A stretch of DNA of 64,000 bases from JBGTFE01 sp041747435 (lineage in GTDB: Bacteria > Acidobacteriota > Blastocatellia > Pyrinomonadales > Pyrinomonadaceae). Below, piece after piece: positions 25,981-34,725 of the stretch. Position 1 is the stretch's first letter. Every line of letters starts with the position of its first letter. Location of the stretch: positions 21,686 through 85,685 of the forward strand of contig JBGTFE010000146.1 in assembly GCA_041747435.1 (NCBI GenBank), given 5' to 3'. Under the pieces are notes generated by a model. That model did no database searches and was not told the DNA's origin. It saw only the letters and a list, made by a program, of their open reading frames with translations. A program made the position numbers and the translations under genes.

Positions 25981-28386
25981 ATGTTTGAACGCTACACTGA
26001 AAAAGCGCGTCGGGTCATTTTTTTTGCACGTTATGAAGCGCTGCAATACGGCTCGCAGACTATCGCTCCCGAGCACATTCTACTCGGTTTGATGCGCGAG
26101 GATAAGACGATTTCCGCGCGGTTTTTCCCGTTTCAAAACAGCGGCTCGGTTGAGGCGATCCGCCGCGAAGTAGAAGAACGCATCGTTATGCGAGAGCGCA
26201 TTCCCCAATCCGTAGAACTGCATCTCGCGCCCGAAACCAAGCGTATTCTCGCATTTGCAAACGAAGAAAGTCAGCGTTTGAAAAATCGTCATATCGGACC
26301 GGAGCATCTTCTTCTCGGATTAGTGCGCGAGGAAAAATCGATCGCCGCCGAGATCCTTTTTGGGATCGGGCTGCGCGTTCAGGATGTGCGCGATGAAATA
26401 AGCAGAAGCGCCGGTTTTCCAAATTCCTTTTCCGACCGCGAAAGATCCGAAGTTCCGCATTTGCAGGAATTCACGCGCGATCTGACCGGCGAAGCCGCGG
26501 AAGGAAAGCTCGATCCTTTGATCGGTCGCGAAGCGGAAACCGAACGCGTGATCGAGATTCTTTGCCGGCGGACAAAAAATAATCCGGTTTTGATAGGCGA
26601 ATCGGGCGTCGGAAAAACGGCGATCATCGAAGGCTTGGCGCAGAGAATCGTCGAAAAAAACGTTCCGTCGTTTTTGGAAAATAAACGCATTTTGTCGCTC
26701 GATCTGTCGCTGATAGTCGCCGGAACGAAATATCGCGGTCAGTTTGAAGAGCGTTTGAAAAAGATCATCGCCGAGCTGCGCGAATACAACCGCTACATCG
26801 TTTTTATCGACGAGCTTCACACATTGGTCGGCGCGGGTTCTGCGGAAGGAACGCTCGACGCCGCGAATATTCTCAAGCCGGCGCTTTCGCGCGGCGAAAT
26901 TCAGTGCATCGGCGCGACAACGCCAAACGAATTCCGCAAATCGATCGAAAAAGATAAAGCTTTAGAACGTCGCTTTCAATCGGTCAAGATCGTGCCGCCG
27001 AACGAAGAAGAAGCGCTTCGAATCGTCGAAGGCTTGGCGGAACGATACGAGGCGTTTCACCAAATTCGGTATTCAAAGGAAGCGCTGAAGTCGGCGGTTT
27101 ATCAATCGAATCGATATATTTCCGACCGCTTTCTGCCGGATAAAGCAATCGACGTTCTCGACGAAGCGGGCGCGCGTGCCAAATTGCGATACCAGCACGA
27201 AAACACATCCGAGCCATCTTGGAAGGAAGCTGTCGATAACTGGAAACGCGCGACAAACGAGGAACAATTGATCTCGCTCGAGCTGGAAACCCTCGAAGAT
27301 TCGTTTTTTGCGGTCGAAGTGACAAAAGAAGACGTCGATGACGTGATCGCGCGTTGGACGGGAATTCCGGTCGCCTCGATCAAACAGGAAGAAGCGAAAA
27401 AGCTTTTAAAGATCGAAAAAGAGCTGCACAAACGCATTATTTCGCAGCGCTCGGCGATCTCTGCGTTGGCGAGAGCGATCCGCCGTTCACGCGCCGGACT
27501 CAAAAATCCGAACAAGCCGGTCGGCTCCTTTTTATTCTTAGGACCGACGGGAGTCGGCAAAACGGAAGTCGCACGGACACTTGCGGAATTTCTTTTCGGC
27601 TCCGAACGCGCTTTGGTTCGCTTTGATATGTCCGAATATATGGAAAAGCACGCTGTGTCGAAATTTGTCGGCTCGCCGCCCGGATACGTCGGACACGAAG
27701 AAGGCGGACAATTGACCGAAAAATTGCGGCGCACACCGTATTCGGTCGTGCTTTTTGACGAGATCGAAAAGGCTCATCCGGACGTTTTCAACGTGCTTTT
27801 GCAGGTTTTTGAAGACGGAATTTTGACTGACGCGCAGGGCAACACGATCAATTGCAAAAACGCGATCTTTATAATGACCTCGAACCTCGGCGCGAGATTT
27901 ATCGAAAAACGCGCGACGATGGGGTTTCAGTCCGGCGCCGACGCTTCGCGCTCGAAAATGGAAGAGCAAGTGATGAGCGAAGTCAAAAAGACATTTGCGC
28001 CGGAATTTATCAATCGTCTCGACGAGATCATAATTTTTGACGAGCTCCGGGACGAAGATCTGATGCAGATCGTCGATCTGCAGATCGGGCATCTCAACGA
28101 AATGTTAGCGAAGCGAACTTTGCAGGTTCGCATCGTCGAAGACGCAAAACGCTGGTTGATAGAAAAAACCTGCGACGACCGCAAATTCGGCGCGCGTCCG
28201 CTAAAACGCGCTTTGCAAAAATACGTCGAGGATGAGCTTTCCGAAGCTTTGATCCAGGGCGAATTGAGCGAAGAAAACCTCGTTGAAATTTACTGCGAAA
28301 AAGACAAACTTACATTTCGACCGATCCCGCTTGAAGAATTGGAAAATGAGCTTTTAGAACAGGTTCCGAATGTAAATCCGGCATAA
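25981..28386 (+). CDS. clpC: ClpC-like Clp protease ATPase (AAA+ unfoldase)
   Basis: An 801-residue class I Clp ATPase: N-terminal substrate-binding repeats (residues 1-145), first AAA+ module with Walker A GESGVGKT (about 207) and Walker B VFIDELH, and second module with GPTGVGKTE (about 522) and VLFDEIEKAH. The C-terminal half includes the ClpP-contact loop as MGF (about residue 646), so it should feed unfolded proteins to ClpP. In contrast to Bacillus ClpC the middle segment between the modules (about 405-450) is short and lacks a recognisable UVR coiled coil, so MecA-type adaptor control is unlikely. No clpP gene is adjacent. A strong terminator follows. Confidence 0.85.
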   Translation: MFERYTEKARRVIFFARYEALQYGSQTIAPEHILLGLMREDKTISARFFPFQNSGSVEAIRREVEERIVMRERIPQSVELHLAPETKRILAFANEESQRLKNRHIGPEHLLLGLVREEKSIAAEILFGIGLRVQDVRDEISRSAGFPNSFSDRERSEVPHLQEFTRDLTGEAAEGKLDPLIGREAETERVIEILCRRTKNNPVLIGESGVGKTAIIEGLAQRIVEKNVPSFLENKRILSLDLSLIVAGTKYRGQFEERLKKIIAELREYNRYIVFIDELHTLVGAGSAEGTLDAANILKPALSRGEIQCIGATTPNEFRKSIEKDKALERRFQSVKIVPPNEEEALRIVEGLAERYEAFHQIRYSKEALKSAVYQSNRYISDRFLPDKAIDVLDEAGARAKLRYQHENTSEPSWKEAVDNWKRATNEEQLISLELETLEDSFFAVEVTKEDVDDVIARWTGIPVASIKQEEAKKLLKIEKELHKRIISQRSAISALARAIRRSRAGLKNPNKPVGSFLFLGPTGVGKTEVARTLAEFLFGSERALVRFDMSEYMEKHAVSKFVGSPPGYVGHEEGGQLTEKLRRTPYSVVLFDEIEKAHPDVFNVLLQVFEDGILTDAQGNTINCKNAIFIMTSNLGARFIEKRATMGFQSGADASRSKMEEQVMSEVKKTFAPEFINRLDEIIIFDELRDEDLMQIVDLQIGHLNEMLAKRTLQVRIVEDAKRWLIEKTCDDRKFGARPLKRALQKYVEDELSEALIQGELSEENLVEIYCEKDKLTFRPIPLEELENELLEQVPNVNPA

Positions 28387-28413
28387 CAATTTTCCCGAAT
28401 TCGAAACAAAAAC

Positions 28414-28453
28414 GCGCAAAAGTTTCTCTTACCGCTTTTGCGCTTTTTCCTTT
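28414..28453 (+). terminator. Rho-independent terminator after the Clp ATPase gene
   Basis: GCGCAAAAG (28414-28422) and CTTTTGCGC (28435-28443) form a perfect 9-base stem around a 12-base loop, followed by TTTTTCCTTTTTT. Starting 27 bases after the stop codon, it separates the Clp gene from the bamA operon. Confidence 0.85.
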
Positions 28454-28666
28454 TTTGGTGTTTGTTCGGTATAATTCGGAAGTTTGACGCGAGAGGCGCG
28501 AAAAAGGCAACCAACGTAAAAGTCGGTGAATCCAAGTTCGCGTATCAACTCAAGCAGAGAGCCGGTTTTGTAAGCACGGCATTTAAAGGTATATTTTAGG
28601 CAGGAAACAAAATCACAATAGGCTTGTTGGAAGCCGAAACTCGCGGTGATAAGGAAAATCGGTTTT

Positions 28667-31600
28667 ATGCAAATTCTTCGCTTCTTTGGGCTTGTGTTAT
28701 TGAGTTTTATATTTCTCACAGCGCCCGCCTTAGCAAACTCAGACGAAAATACGAAAGAAAATCCAAAACCCGCGACTGCCGCGGCTGTGCAGCAAACGGT
28801 CGAATTGGTTGATATACAGGGTAATCGGCGTCTGCGCGATGAAGACCTTCTTTATTATGTAAAAACAAGAGCCGGCGACGTTTACGATCCGGAGCAGGTC
28901 GTGCGAGATCTGAAGGAACTTCTGGCGCTGAACTTTTTCGACAAAGTCGAGACGAAGGTTCTTACGGAACCGGGCGTGCGGGGCGGCGTCAACGTAATTT
29001 TTCAGGTAAAAGAGCTTCCGATTATTCGCGATCTGCAGTTTGACGGCTTAAAAGCCGTGCCTGAATCCGATGTGCTGAAAGCGTTTCGCGAGCAGCGCGT
29101 CGGGATTTCAAAAGAAGCAATTTATAATCCGGTGAACGCTTCGAAAGGCATACGCGTAATACGCGAACTCCTTGCCGGCAAAGGTTTTCCGAATGCCAAG
29201 GTTACTGTGGAAACGGAAGAGGTTTCGGCGACTTCGACGGCGATAACGTTTGTTGTCGATCAGGGCTATCGCTCGCGTATTGTCGAAATCGAATTCGAAG
29301 GTAACCAGGTTTTCAAGGACGGCGAACTGCGCGGCGCGCTCCAACTCGTTACGGAAACGGGAATTATCGCGCGTTTTAAGGGAACGGACATTCTCGACCT
29401 CAGAAAACTTCAATACGATCTGCAAAAAAACGTCCGCTCTTATATGTTCTCGAAAGGCTATTTTCAGGCACGTGTCGGCGAGCCCCAAGTCGTAGGGCTC
29501 GGATATAGGCGCACCGGTCTACCGGTTTTGAAGTTGTTTCCAATTCCGTTCGTTAATTCGAAGGACGACACTTTGAAGATCGTTATTCCTGTCACAGAAG
29601 GAAAAGTATTTCGCGTCGGCGAGCTGAAAGTTGAAGGAAACACGATCTTTTCCGAGGAGCAGATACTTGCGTACGTCGGCTTGAAGAAAGGCGAGATCGC
29701 GGACGGAAAGCGTCTCCAGCAAGCTGTTTACGAGGATTTGAAAAAGGTTTACGGCAGGCAGGGGTTTGTGCTTTATGACGCTGAGTTTCAACCCGATTTC
29801 AAAGAAAACCCCGCGAACGCAAACGAAGGCATTGTCGATATCACGATCGTGATCGATGAAAACAGACAATTCCGCCTGCGCCGGCTGGAGTTCACCGGTA
29901 ATACGTTTACACGCGACAAAATTCTGCGCCGCGAAGTCTTGATGAATGAAGGCGATATCTACAATCAGATAGCGCTCGAAAGTTCGATACTCCGACTGAA
30001 TCAAACACAGTATTTCGATCCGATCGATAAAGATCAGGATGTAACGATTCGCACAAATCAGGATCAGGGCGACGTAGATCTGGTGATTCAGGTCAAAGAA
30101 CGCGGCAGACAGCAAATTTCGCTGAATGGCGGTATTTCAGGAATCGGCGGGTCTTCCTTCGGTTTGGAATATTCGACAAACAACTTGCTCGGACGCGGCG
30201 AAGTTCTTTCGATCCAATTCGGTATCGGAAATCGTCAGCAGGTGCTTTCAATTTCCTTTCAGGAACCGTATTTCCGCGACCGACCGATCGCCGTCGGATT
30301 CACACTTTCGGCGTCGAGATCTAAGTTTTTTGGCGAAGGAACATTTCTTTCCCAAAATGCCGATCTGCTTACCAGTCTTCAGTTTGATCCTAACGCTTCG
30401 CTCACGACCGATGCGAGCAATCTTTTTACACAGAGCACATATGGCGTCAGTCTTTTTGCGACCGCGCCGCTTTCGGAGTTTCTCTTTAAGAAGCGTGCGT
30501 TTACGCAGTTTTCTCGTGTCGGACTGACTTATCAATTTTCGGCGACGAGCATTCAGGACCCGGCGGTAAACCGGACTGGCGATCCAACGCAGGCAATTCC
30601 GGTCATTTACGCTCAGCCAAATATTCTTACAAGCCGCATTACGGGCACTTTTGTGTATGAGTCCCGCGAGCCGATGCCTAACGGCATCGATACCAGACGC
30701 GGATCGCAACTCGCAGTCTCGTTTGCTTTCGCCGGTTTGGGCGGCGACGTCAGAACTTATCAGCCGAGTCTTCAATACTCAAAATTTATTCCGGTTCGAC
30801 GTAAAAAGGACAGGAGCAATACTGAAGTTTTTGCATTCAGAGTTACGGCAGGAACGATCGGGACATACGCGGTGAGCGATAAGATCAAGAACGCGAATTC
30901 GCTCGCATTTATCGGTGGAATTCCGGTTTTTGAACGATATTACCTCGGCAGCGAGTTTGACGTACGCGGCTACAATGCGCGTTCGATCGGTCCGGTTGCG
31001 CCGTTTGACAGTTATGTAACGACTCGCAACGTCGTACCGGCGACAAATATTTCCGGAGCTCCGGTTGCGGCTGTCGGGCTCGACAGCAGAACGCGCGACG
31101 AACTGGCTCAGCTTGGAACCTTGACCGGCGCGGGCGGGTCTAATCCCGGATTTCTCAACAACAACTTTCGTTATATCGGAGGCGACACGCAGCTACTGGG
31201 AAATTTTGAATACCGCATCCCGGTCTTTGGACCGGTTTCGATAGCCGCATTTGCGGATGTCGGAACGGTTTTTAATTTGAGAAAATCAGGGACCCAGGTT
31301 ATTAACAGCGAATTTTTGCGCGATGACATTTTCGTCGGAAGCGGCACGACAACTATCCTGGCTTTGCGAAATACGCCGGAGATCGAATCGAGTTTTGGCA
31401 GCCTTTTGCTTTATAACAATTCGCCGCTGACGACCGCCGAGTTTATCGATATTTTTTGCCGCGGAAACCGCTTCGGCTGCCCGGTGAGCATTCCGGCGGG
31501 CATTCAGCCGCTTTACTATCGTGGTGAAGCGCAGTTGAACCGGTTGCTGCGCGTTGATGAATCCGCCTTTGGCAAGATCAGCGACATTCGGGCGAGCGTA

Positions 31601-31762
31601 GGCATGGAAGTTCGCGTTCAGGTTCCGGTCGTCAACGTACCGTTCCGCTTGATCTATTATTACAATCCGAACGGGAAGTTTGGATTTACGCCGGATCTGC
31701 CGAATCTGCCCCTTCCCGGAAAACGGAACGGCTGGCGATTTACCATCGGCAGAACTTTCTAA
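28667..31762 (+). CDS. bamA: BamA outer-membrane protein assembly factor
   Basis: The ATG at 28667 has an AAGGA ribosome-binding site; a GTG seven codons upstream is less likely. A signal peptide (hydrophobic core, cleavage near ALAN) is followed by five POTRA domains, whose openings are visible as VELVDIQGN, IIRDLQFDG, VEIEFEGN, VGELKVEGN and RRLEFTGN, then a beta barrel with the L6 motif DVRGY and a final Phe. At about 1031 residues it is longer than E. coli BamA, mainly through barrel loops. It inserts beta-barrel proteins into the outer membrane with BAM lipoproteins. The downstream order skp-fabZ-lpxA is the classical bamA neighbourhood. Confidence 0.93.
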   Translation: MQILRFFGLVLLSFIFLTAPALANSDENTKENPKPATAAAVQQTVELVDIQGNRRLRDEDLLYYVKTRAGDVYDPEQVVRDLKELLALNFFDKVETKVLTEPGVRGGVNVIFQVKELPIIRDLQFDGLKAVPESDVLKAFREQRVGISKEAIYNPVNASKGIRVIRELLAGKGFPNAKVTVETEEVSATSTAITFVVDQGYRSRIVEIEFEGNQVFKDGELRGALQLVTETGIIARFKGTDILDLRKLQYDLQKNVRSYMFSKGYFQARVGEPQVVGLGYRRTGLPVLKLFPIPFVNSKDDTLKIVIPVTEGKVFRVGELKVEGNTIFSEEQILAYVGLKKGEIADGKRLQQAVYEDLKKVYGRQGFVLYDAEFQPDFKENPANANEGIVDITIVIDENRQFRLRRLEFTGNTFTRDKILRREVLMNEGDIYNQIALESSILRLNQTQYFDPIDKDQDVTIRTNQDQGDVDLVIQVKERGRQQISLNGGISGIGGSSFGLEYSTNNLLGRGEVLSIQFGIGNRQQVLSISFQEPYFRDRPIAVGFTLSASRSKFFGEGTFLSQNADLLTSLQFDPNASLTTDASNLFTQSTYGVSLFATAPLSEFLFKKRAFTQFSRVGLTYQFSATSIQDPAVNRTGDPTQAIPVIYAQPNILTSRITGTFVYESREPMPNGIDTRRGSQLAVSFAFAGLGGDVRTYQPSLQYSKFIPVRRKKDRSNTEVFAFRVTAGTIGTYAVSDKIKNANSLAFIGGIPVFERYYLGSEFDVRGYNARSIGPVAPFDSYVTTRNVVPATNISGAPVAAVGLDSRTRDELAQLGTLTGAGGSNPGFLNNNFRYIGGDTQLLGNFEYRIPVFGPVSIAAFADVGTVFNLRKSGTQVINSEFLRDDIFVGSGTTTILALRNTPEIESSFGSLLLYNNSPLTTAEFIDIFCRGNRFGCPVSIPAGIQPLYYRGEAQLNRLLRVDESAFGKISDIRASVGMEVRVQVPVVNVPFRLIYYYNPNGKFGFTPDLPNLPLPGKRNGWRFTIGRTF

Positions 31763-31858
31763 GTAAATCTGAAATCAAACGAATTAAACGTTTATGATTA
31801 CTCGCCCCGTCGAACTTTTTCCCGGGACAGACGCTAAACATCTTGCATTGAACAAGAT

Positions 31859-31886
31859 TTGACAATCGGAAGGGTGATATTTTAAT
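31859..31886 (+). promoter_or_regulatory. Likely sigma-70-type promoter upstream of skp
   Basis: A perfect TTGACA (31859-31864) and TTTAAT (31881-31886) are separated by 16 bases. This would start transcription near 31893 and leave a leader of about 110 bases before the skp start, giving skp its own promoter besides read-through from bamA. Confidence 0.5.
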
Positions 31887-32005
31887 ATTGCTTTCTTTTA
31901 CGGTTTGACTAGGCAGCGGGCAACAGTTCAAAAAGTTTTAGATTCTAAGAAGATATATCTCGGAAACGAACAGCCTTTTTACAAGTTATTAGGAGTATTA
32001 TAAAA

Positions 32006-32650
32006 ATGAAAACATTTCGTCTTTTTGTCGCCACACTTTTTGTCGCGGCATTTTTCGCAGTATCGGCACTCGCCCAAACCCCGGCGAGTAAGATCGGACT
32101 TATCAACACAAATGCCTTTGAGGATGAAAAAGGGGGTATCACCAAATTTCTTACTGCAAGAAAAAGTTTGGATGCCGAATTTAAAAAAGACTTTGATGAT
32201 CTGACCTCATTGGTTAACCGACTCACGGCTTTGGAAAAAGAGATCGGTGTTTTGGAAACCCAGATAAAAGCCGCTCAAGGTACGAATGTTCCGATCTCGG
32301 CGACGATTCAAACCACGTATTCCACAAAAGCCGACGAATACGGAAAACTGACTCGCGAACATAAATTTAAGCAAGACGACGCAAAAGTGCGTTACGAGAA
32401 GCGTGAGCAAGTCGTTCTAGGACCCGTCATGCTCGACATTGGCAAAGCGATGCAGGATTATCAAAAGCAAAAGGCTTATGCGCTTCTTCTAGATTCGGCG
32501 AAACTTTTTAATGCCGGCGTTCTTCTCGCATGGGACGAAGTTACGGATGTGACGGCGGATTTCGTTAAGTTCTACAACGCGCGTCCGGCGACGACCGCAG
32601 TTAAGACGACGCCCACAACCGTCCCGAGCACGGTGCCCGCAAAGCCGTAG
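32006..32650 (+). CDS. skp: OmpH/Skp-family periplasmic chaperone
   Basis: A 214-residue secreted protein: signal peptide (residues 1-24, cleavage after ALA), then the SKIGLINTNAF start typical of Skp/OmpH, a long charged helical region (about 50-165) forming the coiled-coil tentacles that hold unfolded outer-membrane proteins, and a Thr/Pro-rich C-terminal tail not found in E. coli Skp. Its position after bamA supports a role delivering barrel proteins to BamA. It has a candidate promoter of its own and is followed by a terminator, so its level may be set independently of fabZ-lpxA. A TTAGGAG ribosome-binding site precedes it. Confidence 0.88.
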   Translation: MKTFRLFVATLFVAAFFAVSALAQTPASKIGLINTNAFEDEKGGITKFLTARKSLDAEFKKDFDDLTSLVNRLTALEKEIGVLETQIKAAQGTNVPISATIQTTYSTKADEYGKLTREHKFKQDDAKVRYEKREQVVLGPVMLDIGKAMQDYQKQKAYALLLDSAKLFNAGVLLAWDEVTDVTADFVKFYNARPATTAVKTTPTTVPSTVPAKP

Positions 32651-32670
32651 TAATTACCGATAAGAAATCT

Positions 32671-32716
32671 AAGGTCGGAAGCCCGTCAAATATACTGGCT
32701 TCTGACTTTTTTTATT
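32671..32716 (+). terminator. Rho-independent terminator between skp and fabZ
   Basis: AAGGTCGGAAGCC (32671-32683) pairs with GGCTTCTGACTTT (32697-32709) over 13 positions with two G-U pairs, followed by a run of seven T. It would end or attenuate the bamA-skp transcript before fabZ. Confidence 0.8.
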
Positions 32717-32740
32717 TTGTATGCTAAATTTTATTTTGCA

Positions 32741-33181
32741 ATGACCATTCTCGATTCACGCGCCATCCAGGAAATTTTGCCGCATCGCTATCCGTTTTTG
32801 CTGGTCGATAAGATCATCGAACTCGAACCGCGCGTTCGTATTGTCGGCATCAAGCAAGTTACCGTTAACGAACCTTTTTTTCAGGGGCATTTTCCGGGCG
32901 AACCGGTAATGCCGGGTGTTTTGCAGATCGAAGCTCTGGCGCAGGTCGGCGCGATCCTTGCTCTTCGCGAGTTTGAAGATCGCGACAATCGCATCCCGTT
33001 TTTCAGCGGAATCGAATATGCGCGTTTTCGCCGTCCCGTCGTTCCCGGTGATACGCTCGTTTTGGAAGTGACCGCTTTGCGAATAGGCACGCGCGTACAG
33101 AAGATGCGCGGAGAAGCGAAGGTTGACGGGAAGATCGCAGCCGAAGCCGAGATCATGTGCGTCATCGCCGAAAGACCATAG
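32741..33181 (+). CDS. fabZ: (3R)-hydroxyacyl-ACP dehydratase FabZ
   Basis: I take the ATG at 32741 (146 residues), which starts right before the conserved region; an upstream in-frame ATG adds eight atypical residues. The hotdog enzyme shows ILPHRYPFLLVD with the catalytic His (about residue 16) and HFPGEPVMPGVLQIEALAQVG with the catalytic Glu (about 68). It removes water from 3-hydroxyacyl-ACP in type II fatty acid synthesis. Placed with lpxA it draws on the same hydroxyacyl-ACP pool, which underlies the balance between phospholipid and lipid A synthesis known in other bacteria. The usual lpxD between skp and fabZ is absent. Confidence 0.93.
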   Translation: MTILDSRAIQEILPHRYPFLLVDKIIELEPRVRIVGIKQVTVNEPFFQGHFPGEPVMPGVLQIEALAQVGAILALREFEDRDNRIPFFSGIEYARFRRPVVPGDTLVLEVTALRIGTRVQKMRGEAKVDGKIAAEAEIMCVIAERP

Positions 33182-33246
33182 GAGTCTCGAGAGACGGATG
33201 AATTCGCGTTCGTCTCTCAACTCTTACTCTCCACTCTCTACTTTTT

Positions 33247-34020
33247 ATGTTTATTCACGAAACCGCAATTGTCAGCCCAAAAGCCGATATCAGCGAGGAT
33301 TGTCATATTGGGGCGTTTTGTATCGTCGGCGATGAAGTCTCGCTCGGCTCGAAAGTTCGGCTCGATTCGCACGTGGTGATCGACGGGAAAACTTCGGTTG
33401 GCGACGAAACGCATGTTTTTCCGTTTGTTTCGATCGGATTGGCGCCACAGGATCTGAAATATGGCGGTGAAAAAACCGCAACCGATATCGGACGACGAAA
33501 TCAAATTCGCGAATTCGTGACGATTCATCGCGGCACTTCCGGCGGCGGCGGGATCACGCGTATCGGTGACGATAATTTGCTAATGGCGCAAGCGCATATC
33601 GCACATGACTGCGTGATCGGAAATGAAGTCATCATGGCGAACGCGGCAACGCTCGCCGGTCACGTCGAGATCGCCGACAAAGCAAATATCGGCGCGTATT
33701 CGGGCGTTCACCAATACTGCCGTATCGGTTATGAAGCGTTTGTCGGCGGTTATTCCGTCGTCGTCAAAGACGCGATGCCATTTGCGACAATTCAGGGAAA
33801 TCACGCCAAATGCTACGGCTTAAATCGCGTCGGTATGCGCCGCCGCGGCTATCCGAAAGATACGATTGAAAAACTGCACCGAGCGTTTCATCTTCTGCTT
33901 TCCGCAAAATTGAACACCACGCAGGCGGTCGAAAAGATAAAAGAGGAAGTCGCGGATTGTGCGGAAGTAGATCTTCTGGTCGATTTCATCGAAGCCTCGA
34001 AACGCGGCGTAGTTAAGTAG
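33247..34020 (+). CDS. lpxA: UDP-N-acetylglucosamine acyltransferase LpxA
   Basis: The 257-residue protein is the left-handed beta-helix acyltransferase of lipid A synthesis. The hexapeptide repeats cover residues 1-185, with the family signatures SIGLAPQDLKY, FVTIHRGT and HIAHDCVIGN (catalytic His near residue 118), followed by the C-terminal helical domain (GMRRRGYPKDTIEKL). It transfers a 3-hydroxyacyl chain from ACP to the 3-position of UDP-GlcNAc. The intergenic space before it (33181-33246) contains the simple words of the repeat class discussed elsewhere, including GAGAGACG/CGTCTCTC arms. It is followed by an inverted repeat and a convergent gene. Confidence 0.95.
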   Translation: MFIHETAIVSPKADISEDCHIGAFCIVGDEVSLGSKVRLDSHVVIDGKTSVGDETHVFPFVSIGLAPQDLKYGGEKTATDIGRRNQIREFVTIHRGTSGGGGITRIGDDNLLMAQAHIAHDCVIGNEVIMANAATLAGHVEIADKANIGAYSGVHQYCRIGYEAFVGGYSVVVKDAMPFATIQGNHAKCYGLNRVGMRRRGYPKDTIEKLHRAFHLLLSAKLNTTQAVEKIKEEVADCAEVDLLVDFIEASKRGVVK

Positions 34021-34024
34021 AACA

Positions 34025-34092
34025 GAAGCCCGCGCGTAAGCAAGGACGGATAAAAAAGTTAAGTATTCCGCTCATGCTTATGCGCAGGCTTC
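34025..34092. repeat. Near-perfect inverted repeat after lpxA
   Basis: GAAGCCCGCGCGTAAGCA (34025-34042) and its complement at 34075-34092 match at 16 of 18 positions around a 32-base loop. It starts 4 bases after the lpxA stop and ends before the convergent gene, so it could serve as a barrier for both transcripts. There is no T tract. The GCGC-TAAGC core resembles the hairpin at 37314. Confidence 0.6.
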
Positions 34093-34112
34093 CGTTTGAA
34101 ATTTGGGGCTAT

Positions 34113-34550
34113 TTACGCCGCTGCTTCGCCGGCTTGTTCAGCCGCAATCGACTTCATCCATTCCTGCGTTTTTTTCACGCGTTCCGCGCCGTCCGGTCGA
34201 TCCATAATGATCTTTTCAAGGTGCTGAAAAGATTCCTCGCTTTCGAACTTCTCGCGAAGGTCGCCCAGAAACGGTTCGATCTTGGAAAAAACCATAATAT
34301 GCTCGCCCTGCGTATCGTGGAACATATCGGCGTCGATCGCGCCGTGACTTACGAGCGCCGCCGCCATTTCCCAATACGACAAAACCATTCGAAGATAACC
34401 GCCAACTTCCGGGTCCATCATGGTCGTCATTACGTCGTCAGCGTTGGTCGGGTTGAAACCGAACATCCAGTTTCGCGCTTCTCTCATCGTCTTCTCGCGT
34501 CGTAAGTCGTAAAGTTTCAAAATCAGATCTGCTGATTCAGTTTTATTCAT
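34113..34550 (-). CDS. Conserved-looking cytoplasmic protein of unknown function
   Basis: The start is set by a strong GGAGG ribosome-binding site ten bases before the ATG ending at 34550, giving 145 residues. The protein is helical and soluble (ESADLILKLYDLRREKTMREARNW, then GGYLRMVLSYWEMAAALVSHG), with no signal peptide, no catalytic pattern and an Ala/Glu-rich tail. I have an impression of a family of uncharacterised proteins with the same N-terminal LYDLRRE segment but cannot name it. It is transcribed against lpxA and away from lpxI, so it interrupts the lipid A gene series; no role in lipid A is implied. Confidence 0.6.
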   Translation of the reverse strand: MNKTESADLILKLYDLRREKTMREARNWMFGFNPTNADDVMTTMMDPEVGGYLRMVLSYWEMAAALVSHGAIDADMFHDTQGEHIMVFSKIEPFLGDLREKFESEESFQHLEKIIMDRPDGAERVKKTQEWMKSIAAEQAGEAAA

Positions 34551-34725
34551 AATAAAAATTCCTCCAAAAAAAATATGTAATTCAATCTTAAGTCCCGCTT
34601 CTTGCGACGTCAATTTTCCGATGGCGGAATTAAACGAAACGTAACAAATTCAAAAAAGTTGGCGATGCGAGTTGTTAGAAAATTCACCTTAACGCTAAAC
34701 TTTGTCTTGTTTAGATTTGTTTTTT

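Noticed and set aside
26320..28092. Several long minus-strand frames across the Clp ATPase gene
   Set aside because: The plus-strand frame has all Clp motifs; the others are antisense shadows typical of GC-rich third positions.
28460..28480. TATAAT-like box as the bamA promoter
   Set aside because: No acceptable -35 partner at the right spacing; left out as unsupported.
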